A stretch of DNA of 64,000 bases from Terriglobia bacterium. GTDB lineage: Bacteria; Acidobacteriota; Terriglobia; Bryobacterales; Bryobacteraceae. The notes beneath the pieces are model-generated. The model made no database searches. It had not been told where the DNA came from and worked only from the letters and a program-made list of their open reading frames with translations. The stretch is from positions 62,001 to 126,000 of the forward strand of contig JAIQFK010000010.1 of assembly GCA_020073305.1 (NCBI GenBank), given 5' to 3'. The position numbers and the translations under genes are program-made. Shown one piece after another: positions 8,222-17,138 of the stretch; the stretch's first letter is position 1; every line of letters begins with the position of its first letter.

Positions 8222-10627
8222 TCACGGTTCAGTTTCGTGAGGCTTTGCTGAGCCGCGACCAGAGGGAGCGGTCCTGGCGTTCTGGCCGCGACGGGCCATT
8301 ATGCTTCGCTCGATCAGCTCCAGAAATTCCGCTTCGCGATCGATTGCCGTGCGAATCTTCAGCCAGTAGAGAGGCAGAGGCGTCATCAGCCCGGCGTTCC
8401 CCTCGCCCAGATTGATCGCATCCTTCTCGGTAGTGACCGCGGCCTCCGCTTTCGCGGCGAGGAACTGTTGGGCCATCCGGCGTACCTCCTGCGCGCGGTA
8501 CATGTGATGGTCGTTGAAAACCACGCGCTGCGCTGTCTCCATGCCCATCATCTCCAGCGAGCACCAGAACGATTCCGGATTTCCCAGCCCGCAAAACGCG
8601 CCCACCCGGGACACGGTCAATTCCGGGAGTTGCCTTCCGCTGGCGGCTTCCACCCAATACTCCGGGACCGCCCGTGCGTAGAAGATCGGGGCCCGCGCAT
8701 TGTAGCGGCGCAACGCGCACTGGAGATCGAACGTTCCGCGGCTGCACTCGCTTCGCGTGATCACGATGATCTCGGCTCGTGACAGGGCTTCGAGCGGCTC
8801 GCGAAGCCATCCCAGCGGAAACACCTCACCCCCGCCGAACGGCCTCAGCGCATCGATCAGCAGGATGTCCGCCTGCCGCGAGAGACGCACGTGCTGGAAC
8901 CCATCGTCCAGGATCAGTACATCGGCCCCGAAGCGCTCTTGAAGCATCCGCCCGGTCTCGAAACGGTCTGAACCAATGCCTAAAGGCGCGATGCCCGCCC
9001 GCAGGAACATCTGGGGCTCGTCGCCCGACTGCGAAACCGGCACGCGCGCGCCCGGCTCAAGGATCAGATGCCTTTCGAGCGAGTGCCGCCCGTAGCCGCG
9101 GCTGAGAATGCCCGGCCGGTGGCCCGCGCGCTGCATCTCCTCAGCCAGGTACAAAACCAGCGGCGTTTTCCCCGTCCCACCCATCGTGAGATTGCCCACG
9201 CTCACCACGGCGGCATCCAGCTTTCTCCGCCGCCCCATGTCGCGCCGCCGCTTAAACGCTCCCACCCAGCGCCACACACAGGAAAGGGGCCAATAGAACC
9301 AGAATTCGGCGAAGTTCGGGCGAAAACGCGGGCAGGCCTCCGCCGTGGCTTCGCGAATCGCCGCCAGCGCCCGTTCCGTGGCCCCGCGATTGGACTCCGC
9401 GCACTCGAGCGCCCGGCGCCCCAGTTCGGTCGCACGGCTCCGGTCCTTGAGCAGCCCATCGACTGCGCCCGCCAGTTGCGAAGCCGTCGCTACCTCCACA
9501 AATGCTCCTGCCGCGCGAAATTGTTGGGCAATTTCCCGGAAATTCTCCATATGTGGGCCACATATAACGGGCCGCGCAAAGAAGGCCGGCTCCAGAATGT
9601 TATGCCCGCCCCGTTCAGCCAGCGTTCCCCCCATGAAAACGGCATCCGCCAGCGGGAACAGGCTGCTCAGCTCACCCATGGAATCGAGTAGGAGTACGGC
9701 GGGCAACTGCAAGGAGCCGTGCAGGTTGCTCCGCCGAACGAACTTAACGCCCGCCCGCTCGAGCTTACCGGCAACGGCGTCAAACCGTTCTGGCTTGCGT
9801 GGGGCGATGAGCAGCAACAAGCGCGCATGTTGTTGAGCCAGCTCGTGAAACACCCCAATCACGGTATCTTCTTCGTCAATATCAGTGCTGGCAGCAATCC
9901 AGACCTCCGCGGGACGCAAACCTTCAACAAACTGGTGTACGGGCGCCTGCCGGTCTGCCGGCTGCGGCACAAAGTCATATTTCAGGTTGCCGCCCACGCG
10001 AACCCTTTGAGCCGGCGCACCCAGCGACAGATAACGCTCCCGCATGGTCTCGCTTTGTACCAAAATGGCGTCGGGCCAGCGCAGTACCTGGCGGAAAAAC
10101 CAGCGCTGCAGTTGATAACGGCGCCAGGTGCGCTCGGAAATGCGGCCGTTAACGATAATGAGGCCGCATCCGGCCCTTTTCGCCTCTCGGAACAGGTTCG
10201 GCCAGATTTCGGTTTCAGCCACGATCACCAGGGCGGGCTGCAGCGTTCGCAATACGCGGCGGACGGCGAAAACATGGTCGAGGGGAGCGAAGAAGACCCC
10301 GGTTGCCAAGCCGGAAAGCTTCTCGCGGGCTGTGGCGCGCCCGGCCAGCGTCGCCGTAGAGACAAACAGCGGGGCCCGGGGGAACTCGGCGCGCAGCCTC
10401 CGCGCCAGTTCGATCGTCGAAAGGACTTCACCCACCGAAACCGCATGCAACCAGATAGCTCCGGGAACAGTCTGGTTAAAGGAACGCGACAAGAACCCAA
10501 GTCTCTGCCAAATTGAAGGAAAATAAGCCAGATTACGCACCGAGCGAAAGAAAAAGTAAGCCAGGACCGCTGGCAGTGCTAATGCCTGGAGAAAGCGGTA
10601 AAGTATATAAATGCCTTTTGTTTTCAA
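8222..10627 (-). CDS. fused Kdo transferase (WaaA) and tetraacyldisaccharide 4'-kinase (LpxK)
   Basis: One uninterrupted frame encodes two lipid A enzymes. Residues 1 to about 430 are WaaA/KdtA, which adds Kdo to lipid IVA from CMP-Kdo: an N-terminal membrane helix, the motif IWLHAVSVGEV with the catalytic Glu, and GNLKYDF and GGTLAERGGHN of the GT-B second lobe. Residues about 440-780 are LpxK, the ATP-dependent 4'-kinase: Walker A VGNLTMGGTGKTP, LSRGYGR, and DDGFQH. The order is the reverse of the pathway (LpxK acts before WaaA). No stop, start or frameshift separates the halves. The start is uncertain: TTG at 10627 (chosen, placing the WaaA N-terminus correctly), with another TTG at 10675; both overlap the divergent gene at 10611. 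Confidence 0.93.
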   Translation of the reverse strand: MKTKGIYILYRFLQALALPAVLAYFFFRSVRNLAYFPSIWQRLGFLSRSFNQTVPGAIWLHAVSVGEVLSTIELARRLRAEFPRAPLFVSTATLAGRATAREKLSGLATGVFFAPLDHVFAVRRVLRTLQPALVIVAETEIWPNLFREAKRAGCGLIIVNGRISERTWRRYQLQRWFFRQVLRWPDAILVQSETMRERYLSLGAPAQRVRVGGNLKYDFVPQPADRQAPVHQFVEGLRPAEVWIAASTDIDEEDTVIGVFHELAQQHARLLLLIAPRKPERFDAVAGKLERAGVKFVRRSNLHGSLQLPAVLLLDSMGELSSLFPLADAVFMGGTLAERGGHNILEPAFFARPVICGPHMENFREIAQQFRAAGAFVEVATASQLAGAVDGLLKDRSRATELGRRALECAESNRGATERALAAIREATAEACPRFRPNFAEFWFYWPLSCVWRWVGAFKRRRDMGRRRKLDAAVVSVGNLTMGGTGKTPLVLYLAEEMQRAGHRPGILSRGYGRHSLERHLILEPGARVPVSQSGDEPQMFLRAGIAPLGIGSDRFETGRMLQERFGADVLILDDGFQHVRLSRQADILLIDALRPFGGGEVFPLGWLREPLEALSRAEIIVITRSECSRGTFDLQCALRRYNARAPIFYARAVPEYWVEAASGRQLPELTVSRVGAFCGLGNPESFWCSLEMMGMETAQRVVFNDHHMYRAQEVRRMAQQFLAAKAEAAVTTEKDAINLGEGNAGLMTPLPLYWLKIRTAIDREAEFLELIERSIMARRGQNARTAPSGRGSAKPHETEP

Positions 10628-11243
10628 ACGCTTGGCTCTTCTGATGAGTATAGCGGCCCTGGCCGGGCTGGACAAGGCGGCACCCCCGGATAAAGACCAG
10701 TCAAAATTCGAATTGGGCCCCGCCGCCAGCTACCCCTCCCATCAGACGAGCGAGAAGGTGACGATCGGGGCTTCGGTTTACGACAGCGCCGAGAAGGCCC
10801 ACGCGGCGTTCGGCAAAGTAAACCCTTATCAATATGGCATTTTGCCCGTCCTGGTGGTCATCCAGAATGATAGCGGCCAAACCATGCGCGTGGACCGCAT
10901 GCGCGTGGACTATGTCAGCCCCGGCGGCGGCCATGTGGACGCCACACCGGCAGCGGATGTGCGTTTCCTGAATCCCGCGCGGCAGCCGAACGTAGTCACG
11001 GGGCCCCTGCCGACCAAGGGGCCGCACATTTCGCGCAAAAAGAACCCGCTCGACGCCTGGGAGATCGACGGACGCGCGTTTGCGGCCAAAATGATCCCAC
11101 CCGGGCAATCCGCGGGCGGGTTCTTCTATTTCCAAACAGGCAACCGGCCCGGTGCGCGGCTGTACGTGACGGGCCTGGAGGAGGCCTCCTCGGGCCGCGA
11201 ACTCCTCTATTTCGAGTTTCCCCTCAAGGACGAACCCCGGTAA
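10611..11243 (+). CDS. exported protein of unknown function
   Basis: A 210-residue protein that begins with a short hydrophobic signal-like stretch (FKRLALLMSIAALAG, residues 6-20), suggesting export. The rest is beta-rich and soluble: a segment GASVYDSAEKAHAAFG and a central block LPVLVVIQNDSGQTMRVDRMRV that looks like an immunoglobulin-like strand pair, then a Gly/Pro-rich middle and a C-terminal strand LLYFEFPL. I do not recognise a named family; similar proteins occur singly in Acidobacteria. Codon use favours this strand over the antisense frame. Its first 17 bases overlap the 5' end of the divergent waaA-lpxK gene, so the two promoters must lie inside each other's coding sequence. Confidence 0.7.
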   Translation: MPFVFKRLALLMSIAALAGLDKAAPPDKDQSKFELGPAASYPSHQTSEKVTIGASVYDSAEKAHAAFGKVNPYQYGILPVLVVIQNDSGQTMRVDRMRVDYVSPGGGHVDATPAADVRFLNPARQPNVVTGPLPTKGPHISRKKNPLDAWEIDGRAFAAKMIPPGQSAGGFFYFQTGNRPGARLYVTGLEEASSGRELLYFEFPLKDEPR

Positions 11244-11534
11244 CCGGGATGGAAATCCGCGGCTTGACCTTCGGCAATATATGCTTATTTCCCTTCTAAA
11301 TGCTAACCGAAATTAGTGAAAATCAATGCCCGCTGTTACTGCCTACTGCCATTCGTTATCGCCGCAGCCCGGGCTCTAACCTTTGACAACCGGGGCCCGT
11401 ATCCCGTTGGAAATTAAACTATAATTAACAGAATCTTTTTAACGTTTTTCTAAAAAAATCACTAGAAAAAGTCTTTAATTGAGAGAGTTTTCCTTTATAA
11501 TGAAAACCGCGCCAAGGAAGGGCGCGAATGGCAA
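11244..11534 (+). promoter_or_regulatory. AT-rich leader with candidate promoter for the zinc-finger gene
   Basis: This 291-base gap is much richer in A/T than its surroundings. A perfect TATAAT lies at 11496-11501, with CTTTAA 17 bases upstream as a weak -35, and AAGGAAGG at 11514-11521 can serve as Shine-Dalgarno for the GTG at 11535. Another TATAAT at 11420-11425 has a TTGACA at 11383-11388, but 31 bases away, too far for one promoter. No coding potential is seen. Confidence 0.5.
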
Positions 11535-14186
11535 GTGCGCTGTCAATTTTGTGGCAAAAATCTCTGGCCGCTGCGAGGACTCTTCGACGAGGACTTCTGC
11601 AGCAAGGATCACCGCCAGCGCTATCACGAGCGCGTGCGCAAGGCTCTAGAGCACCTGCCCAAAGGACAGGCAGGTCCCAAAGCCTCCGGAATCGCCGGCT
11701 TCCAGTTTGAGAAGCCTCGCGTGCAGGAAGCGCCGCAGGCGAAGGTCTTGTCGACTGAGCTGTGGCAAAGCCCGTCCGGTCCGGCCGTGCCAAATTTCGC
11801 GCACACGACGGAAGGGCCCTCGTTTGGAACCAGCTCGTTCTCCTTCGCGTCCGTGAGTCCGGCCACTGGAGCGGCGCCGCGCATGGCAGAAGCCAGCGCG
11901 ACCGCGATTGCTCCCAACGTGATGAGCATTGCGAGCCTGCGCCAGCGGGTTCATGAGAGCCAGGGAATCGTTGCCACGTTGGTGGAAGCGCCGGCGGCCA
12001 TCGCGCCGCGTCCGGGCAACATGGCTCTGAGAGTTTCCGAGCGCTGGACGCCGAGTCCCGAAGTATTCGACGAGCTGAATCACGTTTACCTGCATGAACC
12101 GGATCCTGTGCTCATGGCCAGTTTCCCGCTCGCGGGAAGCCTGACCGCAGGGCTGCACGCAGTGCCGGTGGGCGCGAAGGCCAGGCACACCGCCAGCGCG
12201 GGCCCCTCAGGCGCGGGCCGTGTGGAATTCTTCCCGATGCAGCCGCGGTTGAGCGGCGTCCTACCCAACGCCGACCGAGCCGGGGACCTTCTCGTGGAGA
12301 TGGCTTCCGCAGAGGGCGAGAACATCTGGCTCGAAGACTTGATGAGCTGGCGTATCCCGGTTGCGCTGGCACCGAACCGCTCCTCGATGGCAATGCTTCC
12401 GGCTACGGACCGCATGGCCGCGCTCGAGCTGGTTCGCAATGTGCAGCTCAATTCGGCGGCGAGCCCCGCGCCTCTTGAGTGGCGATTCAAAACCGCCGAT
12501 CTGGCGCAGCGCCGCGAGTTCGAAACCGCGCGTCCGGCCGTCGCACCTGCGATGGTGATCGAATTTCCGGCTCCGCGTGACGGAGCGTCGGCGCCGTTGA
12601 GCACGGAAGTCGCCCTTTTCGACGCGTCCTCGTTCCAACTGCTGGTCCCGGACATCTCCGTCGATTCTGGCGATCTGGATCTGCTGCTGGCGACCGAGCT
12701 CGCCGACATAATCCCGGAGGAGACGGACGCACAGAGCGAGGAAGGCGAAACGCTGGCGCCGCGTGCCACGGAGTGGTTGCCGATCGAAGCGCAGGCGGTG
12801 CTTCCGGTCTCGTCGCCCGAGATGGTGGGCGCGCTGGCTGAAGCGAAGATCGGCGCGGACCTGGTGGCCCAATCTCTCCCATCGCAACTGCGAAACGGGG
12901 CGATGAGCTTGAATCCGGGGCTGCCCATCAGCCTCCCGTATTGCGCCGTACGCCTCAAGAACGGGCCGGACTTCTTCGCCGCCGAACCGGTGATTGCCGA
13001 TTCCGCGGCACGGCCGGTTGCCGCCAGACCGTATGCGGCTCCGGTGGCGCTCTCGGTTCCCGAGGTGCTTTGCAGCACATCCGATACGCTGCTCCACGCG
13101 ACGGCCTTGCAGGTGGTACAGCCGGCGGGCGCGTTCCGGGACGAGGAAGTACTCAGCCACGCCGCGGAACCCATGGCGAACGTCAGCATGGCGATGCCGG
13201 TGGTGGAACCCCAGCCTGCGGGCTTCGGTTCGGGCGAACTCACGAAGATCGATCTGTGGTTCCGCGACACCGGCGATCGTTCGCCGCATCAGGTCGCTTG
13301 GATGGAGCCGCAACTGGCGCTTGCGATTCCGGATTCACACTACGAAGACTATCCGCTGGCTCTGCAGGTGGATGTCCCCGAGCCGCGCACGGTCACCGTA
13401 TTTGAGACCGCGGCTACCTACGAGCAGCAGGCGCCCAAAGTGCTGGCGATCAACGAAGCTAAATCGAAGCGCTTTGCGGTGCCGAGTTACGTGAAGGGCA
13501 TGGCGGCGGGCTTGATGCTGGCCTCGTTCCTGTGGTTCGGCAGCTCGAGCATCAAGACGGACGGCATCACGCTGCGGCCTGGAGATCTGATCCGGCTGAC
13601 GATCCAGCGTCGCGCGGTGGTTGAAGTCGGCGACAACTTCCATGCCGGTCTGGCAGCCTGGGATGGCAAGAACTTCGCCAAAACCTGGGTCTACGACAAG
13701 GATGGTTTCATGCGCCCGGGGCGCCTGGCGCTCTATAAGCCGTCGCACGACATGACGGACTACAAGATGGAATTCCTGACGCAGATCGAGCGCAAGAGCG
13801 TGGGTTGGGTTTTCCGCGCCGCCGATGATCAGAACTACTATGCCATGAAGCTGGCGGTGACCGAACCGGGTCCGCGGCCGCTGGTGGCGCTGGTTCGTTA
13901 TTCCGTCATTGATGGCAAGAAGGAATCGCGCGGCGAGACGCCGGTGCAGGTGATGATGCACAACAACCGCCCGTATCGCGTCGAAGTCGATGTGAAAGGC
14001 AACCAGTTCCTGACCTCGATCGAAGGACAGCTGGTGGATTCGTGGAGCGACGACCGTCTGAAGTCCGGTGGCGTCGGCTTCTTCGCGGAGGGAAGCGAAA
14101 AGGCGCGGCTGTACTGGATGAAGATCACGAAGAACAGTGATTTTCTGGGCAGGCTGTGCTCGATGCTGGTTCCCAAGGAGTCGTAA
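11535..14186 (+). CDS. zinc-finger / single-TM / lectin-like (DUF1080-type) membrane protein
   Basis: An 883-residue protein with an unusual plan. Residues 1-31 hold a compact C-x2-C-x15-C-x3-H finger (C3, C6, C22, H26) like small treble-clef ribbons. Residues 40-640 are a long Ala/Pro/Glu-rich, low-complexity region without recognisable folds. A transmembrane helix follows at about 656-672 (MAAGLMLASFLWFG), then a C-terminal domain (about 690-875) resembling the concanavalin-like DUF1080/3-keto-disaccharide hydrolase fold (GWVFRAADDQNYYAMKL, SGGVGFFAEG). With the finger in the cytoplasm, the lectin-like domain would be periplasmic. The GTG at 11535 is the only sensible start in frame. It is followed 60 bases later by a TPR gene, probably in the same operon. 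The function is unknown. Confidence 0.8.
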   Translation: MRCQFCGKNLWPLRGLFDEDFCSKDHRQRYHERVRKALEHLPKGQAGPKASGIAGFQFEKPRVQEAPQAKVLSTELWQSPSGPAVPNFAHTTEGPSFGTSSFSFASVSPATGAAPRMAEASATAIAPNVMSIASLRQRVHESQGIVATLVEAPAAIAPRPGNMALRVSERWTPSPEVFDELNHVYLHEPDPVLMASFPLAGSLTAGLHAVPVGAKARHTASAGPSGAGRVEFFPMQPRLSGVLPNADRAGDLLVEMASAEGENIWLEDLMSWRIPVALAPNRSSMAMLPATDRMAALELVRNVQLNSAASPAPLEWRFKTADLAQRREFETARPAVAPAMVIEFPAPRDGASAPLSTEVALFDASSFQLLVPDISVDSGDLDLLLATELADIIPEETDAQSEEGETLAPRATEWLPIEAQAVLPVSSPEMVGALAEAKIGADLVAQSLPSQLRNGAMSLNPGLPISLPYCAVRLKNGPDFFAAEPVIADSAARPVAARPYAAPVALSVPEVLCSTSDTLLHATALQVVQPAGAFRDEEVLSHAAEPMANVSMAMPVVEPQPAGFGSGELTKIDLWFRDTGDRSPHQVAWMEPQLALAIPDSHYEDYPLALQVDVPEPRTVTVFETAATYEQQAPKVLAINEAKSKRFAVPSYVKGMAAGLMLASFLWFGSSSIKTDGITLRPGDLIRLTIQRRAVVEVGDNFHAGLAAWDGKNFAKTWVYDKDGFMRPGRLALYKPSHDMTDYKMEFLTQIERKSVGWVFRAADDQNYYAMKLAVTEPGPRPLVALVRYSVIDGKKESRGETPVQVMMHNNRPYRVEVDVKGNQFLTSIEGQLVDSWSDDRLKSGGVGFFAEGSEKARLYWMKITKNSDFLGRLCSMLVPKES

Positions 14187-14246
14187 CCGCGAGGCGGGCT
14201 GTAAAGGATTCAGTAGCAAACGGGAGAACAGGAAAGAGAGAGTTCA

Positions 14247-15947
14247 ATGAGCTCAGTGAATCGGAACCCGGTGGACCTCGGGGCTTCACCGCGTTTGGCT
14301 GTGGTCGGTAAGCCGGGATCGGTGAAGCCGATGGGTTCGAAAACCGGAAACGGATCGGCCGAGAATGCAGAAGAAAAAGGCGGCCGCTCTCGATCTTTGG
14401 CCACCGCTGTAGCCCTGCATCTGGAAGGCAAACCCGAAGAGGCCTTGCGCGAGTTGCGGCGGGCCGTGGAGCGTGGCGAGAACAAGCCGGCCATCTTCTC
14501 AGCGATGGGCCACATCCTGTATGAGCTGCAACGCTATCAGGAGGGTGTGGAAGCCTACTCGCAACTGGTGGAATTGGAGCCACACCATCGCAGCGGCTAC
14601 TTTAAGCTGGCGGTATGCCTGGAAAAGCTGGGCCGTTGGGACGAAGCCGCGGCCAACTTCCGCAAGGCGCTGCAGATTGCGCCCGGAAACTCCGAAGCGC
14701 AACTGGGATTGGGCATCTGCCTCCTGCACCTGGAAAACTCCGAGCAAGCGCTGGAAGCCTTCGATCAGCACCTAAGCCAGCAACCCGAGCAGCCGGAAGT
14801 GCTGTTCGGCAAGGCTGTGGCACTGCAGCAGGCGGGGCGCCTGGACGAAGCGTCGGCCCTCTATCACCGGCTGTTGGAACGTAATCCGCATTCCGAAGAG
14901 TCTCTGGCCAACATGGTGGCCCTGGAGATTGCGCGCAAAGATTACGATGCGGTGCGCGATTACTCCGAGAAGCTGCTGTCGCTCCGGCCCCATTCTCAGG
15001 CGGCATTGGCCGGTCTGGCCACCTCAGCGTTCGCTGCCGCGGATTTCGAGGCGGCTTCGAAGTTTTGCGCCAAGCTGGTGGACCTGGTTCCCGACAGTTT
15101 CGAAAACTGGTTCAACCTGGGGGTTGCGTACCAGAAGATCGGGAATTACCAGGAAGCCACGCAAGCCTATACGCGCGCAACCGAACTCAGGCCGGATTCC
15201 GCGCAGTCTCATCTGAATCTGGGGGTGACGTTCCAGGAGACCGGCGCGCTCGACCGGGCCCGCGAGGCGTACGAAAAGGCTCTGAAGCTGGACGACCATC
15301 TTCCGGCGGTGCTCTGGAACCTGGCACTGGTGCTCGAGCAGCAGGGCAACTACGAGCAGGCCGAGCAGCTCTATTCGCGTATTCCGGATAAAGATCCCGA
15401 GTGGGATGACGCACAGTTCCGCATGGGCTACCTGCGGCTGCAGCGCGGCGATTATGCGGGCAGCATCCAGGCCTTCGAGGGCTGCCTGAAGAAGCGCAAG
15501 GACTGGCCGGAAGCCCGGCTCAACGCGGGCATCGCGTACTGGAAGATGGACGATTCCAAATCCGCGCGCAAGGCGTTCGAAGACGTCCTGGGGCTGCGGC
15601 CGGATTCGGTGGACGCGCTTCGCGGCCTGGCGGCTCTTTCACTGGCGCAGCAGGATTACAACCAGGCGTTCTCCCTCCACAAGAAGCTTCTGGATCTGGG
15701 TGAGCGCAGCGCCGAACTGTACTACAACGCCGGCCTGATCGCCCAGAAACGCAGCGAGATGCAGGATGCCGCGAAGTACTACGAGCAGGCCCTGCAGCAG
15801 CAGCCGCAGTTCGCCGAAGCGCTGCTGAACCTTGGCCACGTGCGCAAAGCACTCGGCCAGGAGGAAGAAGCCCGGAACTGCTGGCGCAAGGCTGTAGAAG
15901 CCAAGCCCGAGCTGGCCGAAACCTACTTCGAGCCGGCCGCGCAATAA
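14247..15947 (+). CDS. cytosolic TPR-repeat protein
   Basis: A 566-residue protein that is essentially one tetratricopeptide superhelix: after a polar 45-residue head, about a dozen 34-residue repeats run to the C-terminus, with the usual W/L-G-Y-A-F-A-P signature positions (for example ENWFNLGVAYQKIGNYQEA, LNLGVTFQETGALDRA, LLNLGHVRKALGQEEEA). There is no signal peptide or membrane helix, so it should be a cytoplasmic scaffold. It follows the zinc-finger/TM/lectin gene by 60 bases on the same strand, has GGAAAGAGAG as Shine-Dalgarno, and is closed by a strong terminator, so the two genes likely form one unit. The partner proteins are unknown. Confidence 0.9.
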   Translation: MSSVNRNPVDLGASPRLAVVGKPGSVKPMGSKTGNGSAENAEEKGGRSRSLATAVALHLEGKPEEALRELRRAVERGENKPAIFSAMGHILYELQRYQEGVEAYSQLVELEPHHRSGYFKLAVCLEKLGRWDEAAANFRKALQIAPGNSEAQLGLGICLLHLENSEQALEAFDQHLSQQPEQPEVLFGKAVALQQAGRLDEASALYHRLLERNPHSEESLANMVALEIARKDYDAVRDYSEKLLSLRPHSQAALAGLATSAFAAADFEAASKFCAKLVDLVPDSFENWFNLGVAYQKIGNYQEATQAYTRATELRPDSAQSHLNLGVTFQETGALDRAREAYEKALKLDDHLPAVLWNLALVLEQQGNYEQAEQLYSRIPDKDPEWDDAQFRMGYLRLQRGDYAGSIQAFEGCLKKRKDWPEARLNAGIAYWKMDDSKSARKAFEDVLGLRPDSVDALRGLAALSLAQQDYNQAFSLHKKLLDLGERSAELYYNAGLIAQKRSEMQDAAKYYEQALQQQPQFAEALLNLGHVRKALGQEEEARNCWRKAVEAKPELAETYFEPAAQ

Positions 15948-15975
15948 CCACTGCTGACAATTCGACACATCCAAC

Positions 15976-16007
15976 GGCCAGGGCCCCGAAGCCCTGGCCT
16001 TTTTTTT
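15976..16007 (+). terminator. strong intrinsic terminator after the TPR gene
   Basis: A perfect 9-bp stem (GGCCAGGGC at 15976-15984 with GCCCTGGCC at 15991-15999) closes a 6-base loop and runs straight into eight T residues (16000-16007). It is the best rho-independent terminator seen in the window and marks the end of the 11.5-16 kb operon. Confidence 0.92.
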
Positions 16008-16185
16008 GTTTTGCCGTGGCCGACGAGGTTGTTGCCCGATCGTACGCCCAGGTTTTAGCCGTTCGGCGGGCCGGCTGCGGACCAGGGGGTACCCAACCAC
16101 AGGGGCCGCAGGCGTCACCAGCGCAATGTGCACGACTTCTCGCTGGTGATCCGGGCCTGGATGGAAACGGACGCGCAGCCGCTGC

Positions 16186-17034
16186 CTATTCGGTCAATCC
16201 GCCGAGTGCCAGCTTCTTCATGAATGCGCAGACGTGACTGTAAATGTTTTGCGCTGACTCGGTATCGTAACTATCGCGCCCATGCATCACATGATTTCTC
16301 CATGCGTCTTTGAAGAACATGAATTCACAAGCGATCTCGGAGTAGAACTTCTGTTTTTCCTTCCAGTCGGCTCCGTGGCTCGGATCAATCTTTCTGATTT
16401 TGGATTCCAGTTGTTCGATTACGGTATGCCAGTTTTCGAACTTGAAGGGCACCGAGAAAATTGCTGCAAGGCTTCCCAGTCCTTTTTCCAAAACTCTCAT
16501 CAGGTGAAAGACGCAGGCATCATCGAATCCGCAGGCGAAACAATTACCCGCCAGCGCAATGTCCCGAAGCGCACTTTGAAAGGATCGTAACGCTTCCGCT
16601 CCGAAAGGTGGATCGCTGATCGCTTGTTCTACAGAACGGAAATACTTTGCCTTGTCAGTCTCAACGTATGCGAAGAAGTTGCGGCTCAACTCCTGTTGAA
16701 ACGTGGCGGATATGTATTCAACTGAGGATTTGACCTGACCGAAATTGTGCGGGTTATTCGAGTAGTCCTCTATCACCCACGAGAGAAGGTCACGAGTACA
16801 CACGAGTTTCAAGGTGTCACAACCGTTTTTCAGTCCTCCCAATTGAGCGATGAACAGTTCCTTGTCCGCCCCATCGATGACTCTTTGAGGGCTCGCTAGT
16901 GATACGAGATTCATCTGCATCGCTTGAAGAACGGTACCAGTGTAGACGAGGTTATCAGCAGCAATCTGATACATCCCCACCAGCGTAGCAGCGTGTACGG
17001 ACTTTCCTCCAGAGGCAGGCTGGTAGCGCGTCAT
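16186..17034 (-). CDS. HEPN-like protein of unknown function (low-GC gene)
   Basis: A 282-residue, mostly helical protein. Its second half has the pattern FACGFDDACVFHLMRVLEKG and then FMFFKDAWRNHVMHGRDSYD, with R246-x4-H251, the Rx4-6H motif that defines HEPN RNase-type domains. Proteins with this C-terminal block are widespread and annotated only as hypothetical. The RNase activity is therefore an inference; HEPN folds can also be non-catalytic. G+C is visibly low (26 of 60 bases in 16621-16680), unlike its neighbours, which suggests horizontal acquisition. The ATG at 17034 has GAGAGG seven bases upstream. It is transcribed away from an RHH-regulator gene. Confidence 0.75.
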   Translation of the reverse strand: MTRYQPASGGKSVHAATLVGMYQIAADNLVYTGTVLQAMQMNLVSLASPQRVIDGADKELFIAQLGGLKNGCDTLKLVCTRDLLSWVIEDYSNNPHNFGQVKSSVEYISATFQQELSRNFFAYVETDKAKYFRSVEQAISDPPFGAEALRSFQSALRDIALAGNCFACGFDDACVFHLMRVLEKGLGSLAAIFSVPFKFENWHTVIEQLESKIRKIDPSHGADWKEKQKFYSEIACEFMFFKDAWRNHVMHGRDSYDTESAQNIYSHVCAFMKKLALGGLTE

Positions 17035-17045
17035 GGCGAACCTCT

Positions 17046-17111
17046 CAGCAGTGCTGGGAACGTCTTCCAGATCCGAAGGTACTGGACAGTCTGCTCAGAA
17101 AAGAGTAATAT
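17046..17111 (+). promoter_or_regulatory. divergent control region: palindrome and promoter for the RHH gene
   Basis: TGGACA (17083-17088) and TAATAT (17106-17111) are exactly 17 bases apart and read towards the RHH gene at 17139. An 11-base palindrome CAGCA-G-TGCTG lies at 17046-17056, between the HEPN-like start codon and this promoter. It could be an operator for the RHH protein. Confidence 0.55.
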
Positions 17112-17138
17112 ATACACAGGAAAGAGAAATAAAAGAGT

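Noticed and set aside
11383-11425. TTGACA and TATAAT as a promoter
   Set aside because: The two boxes are 31 bases apart, too far for a sigma70 promoter; the TATAAT at 11496 fits better.
12086-13313. Two long minus-strand frames inside the zinc-finger protein gene
   Set aside because: Ser/Arg/Pro-rich and without motifs; the plus-strand frame has clear domains at both ends.
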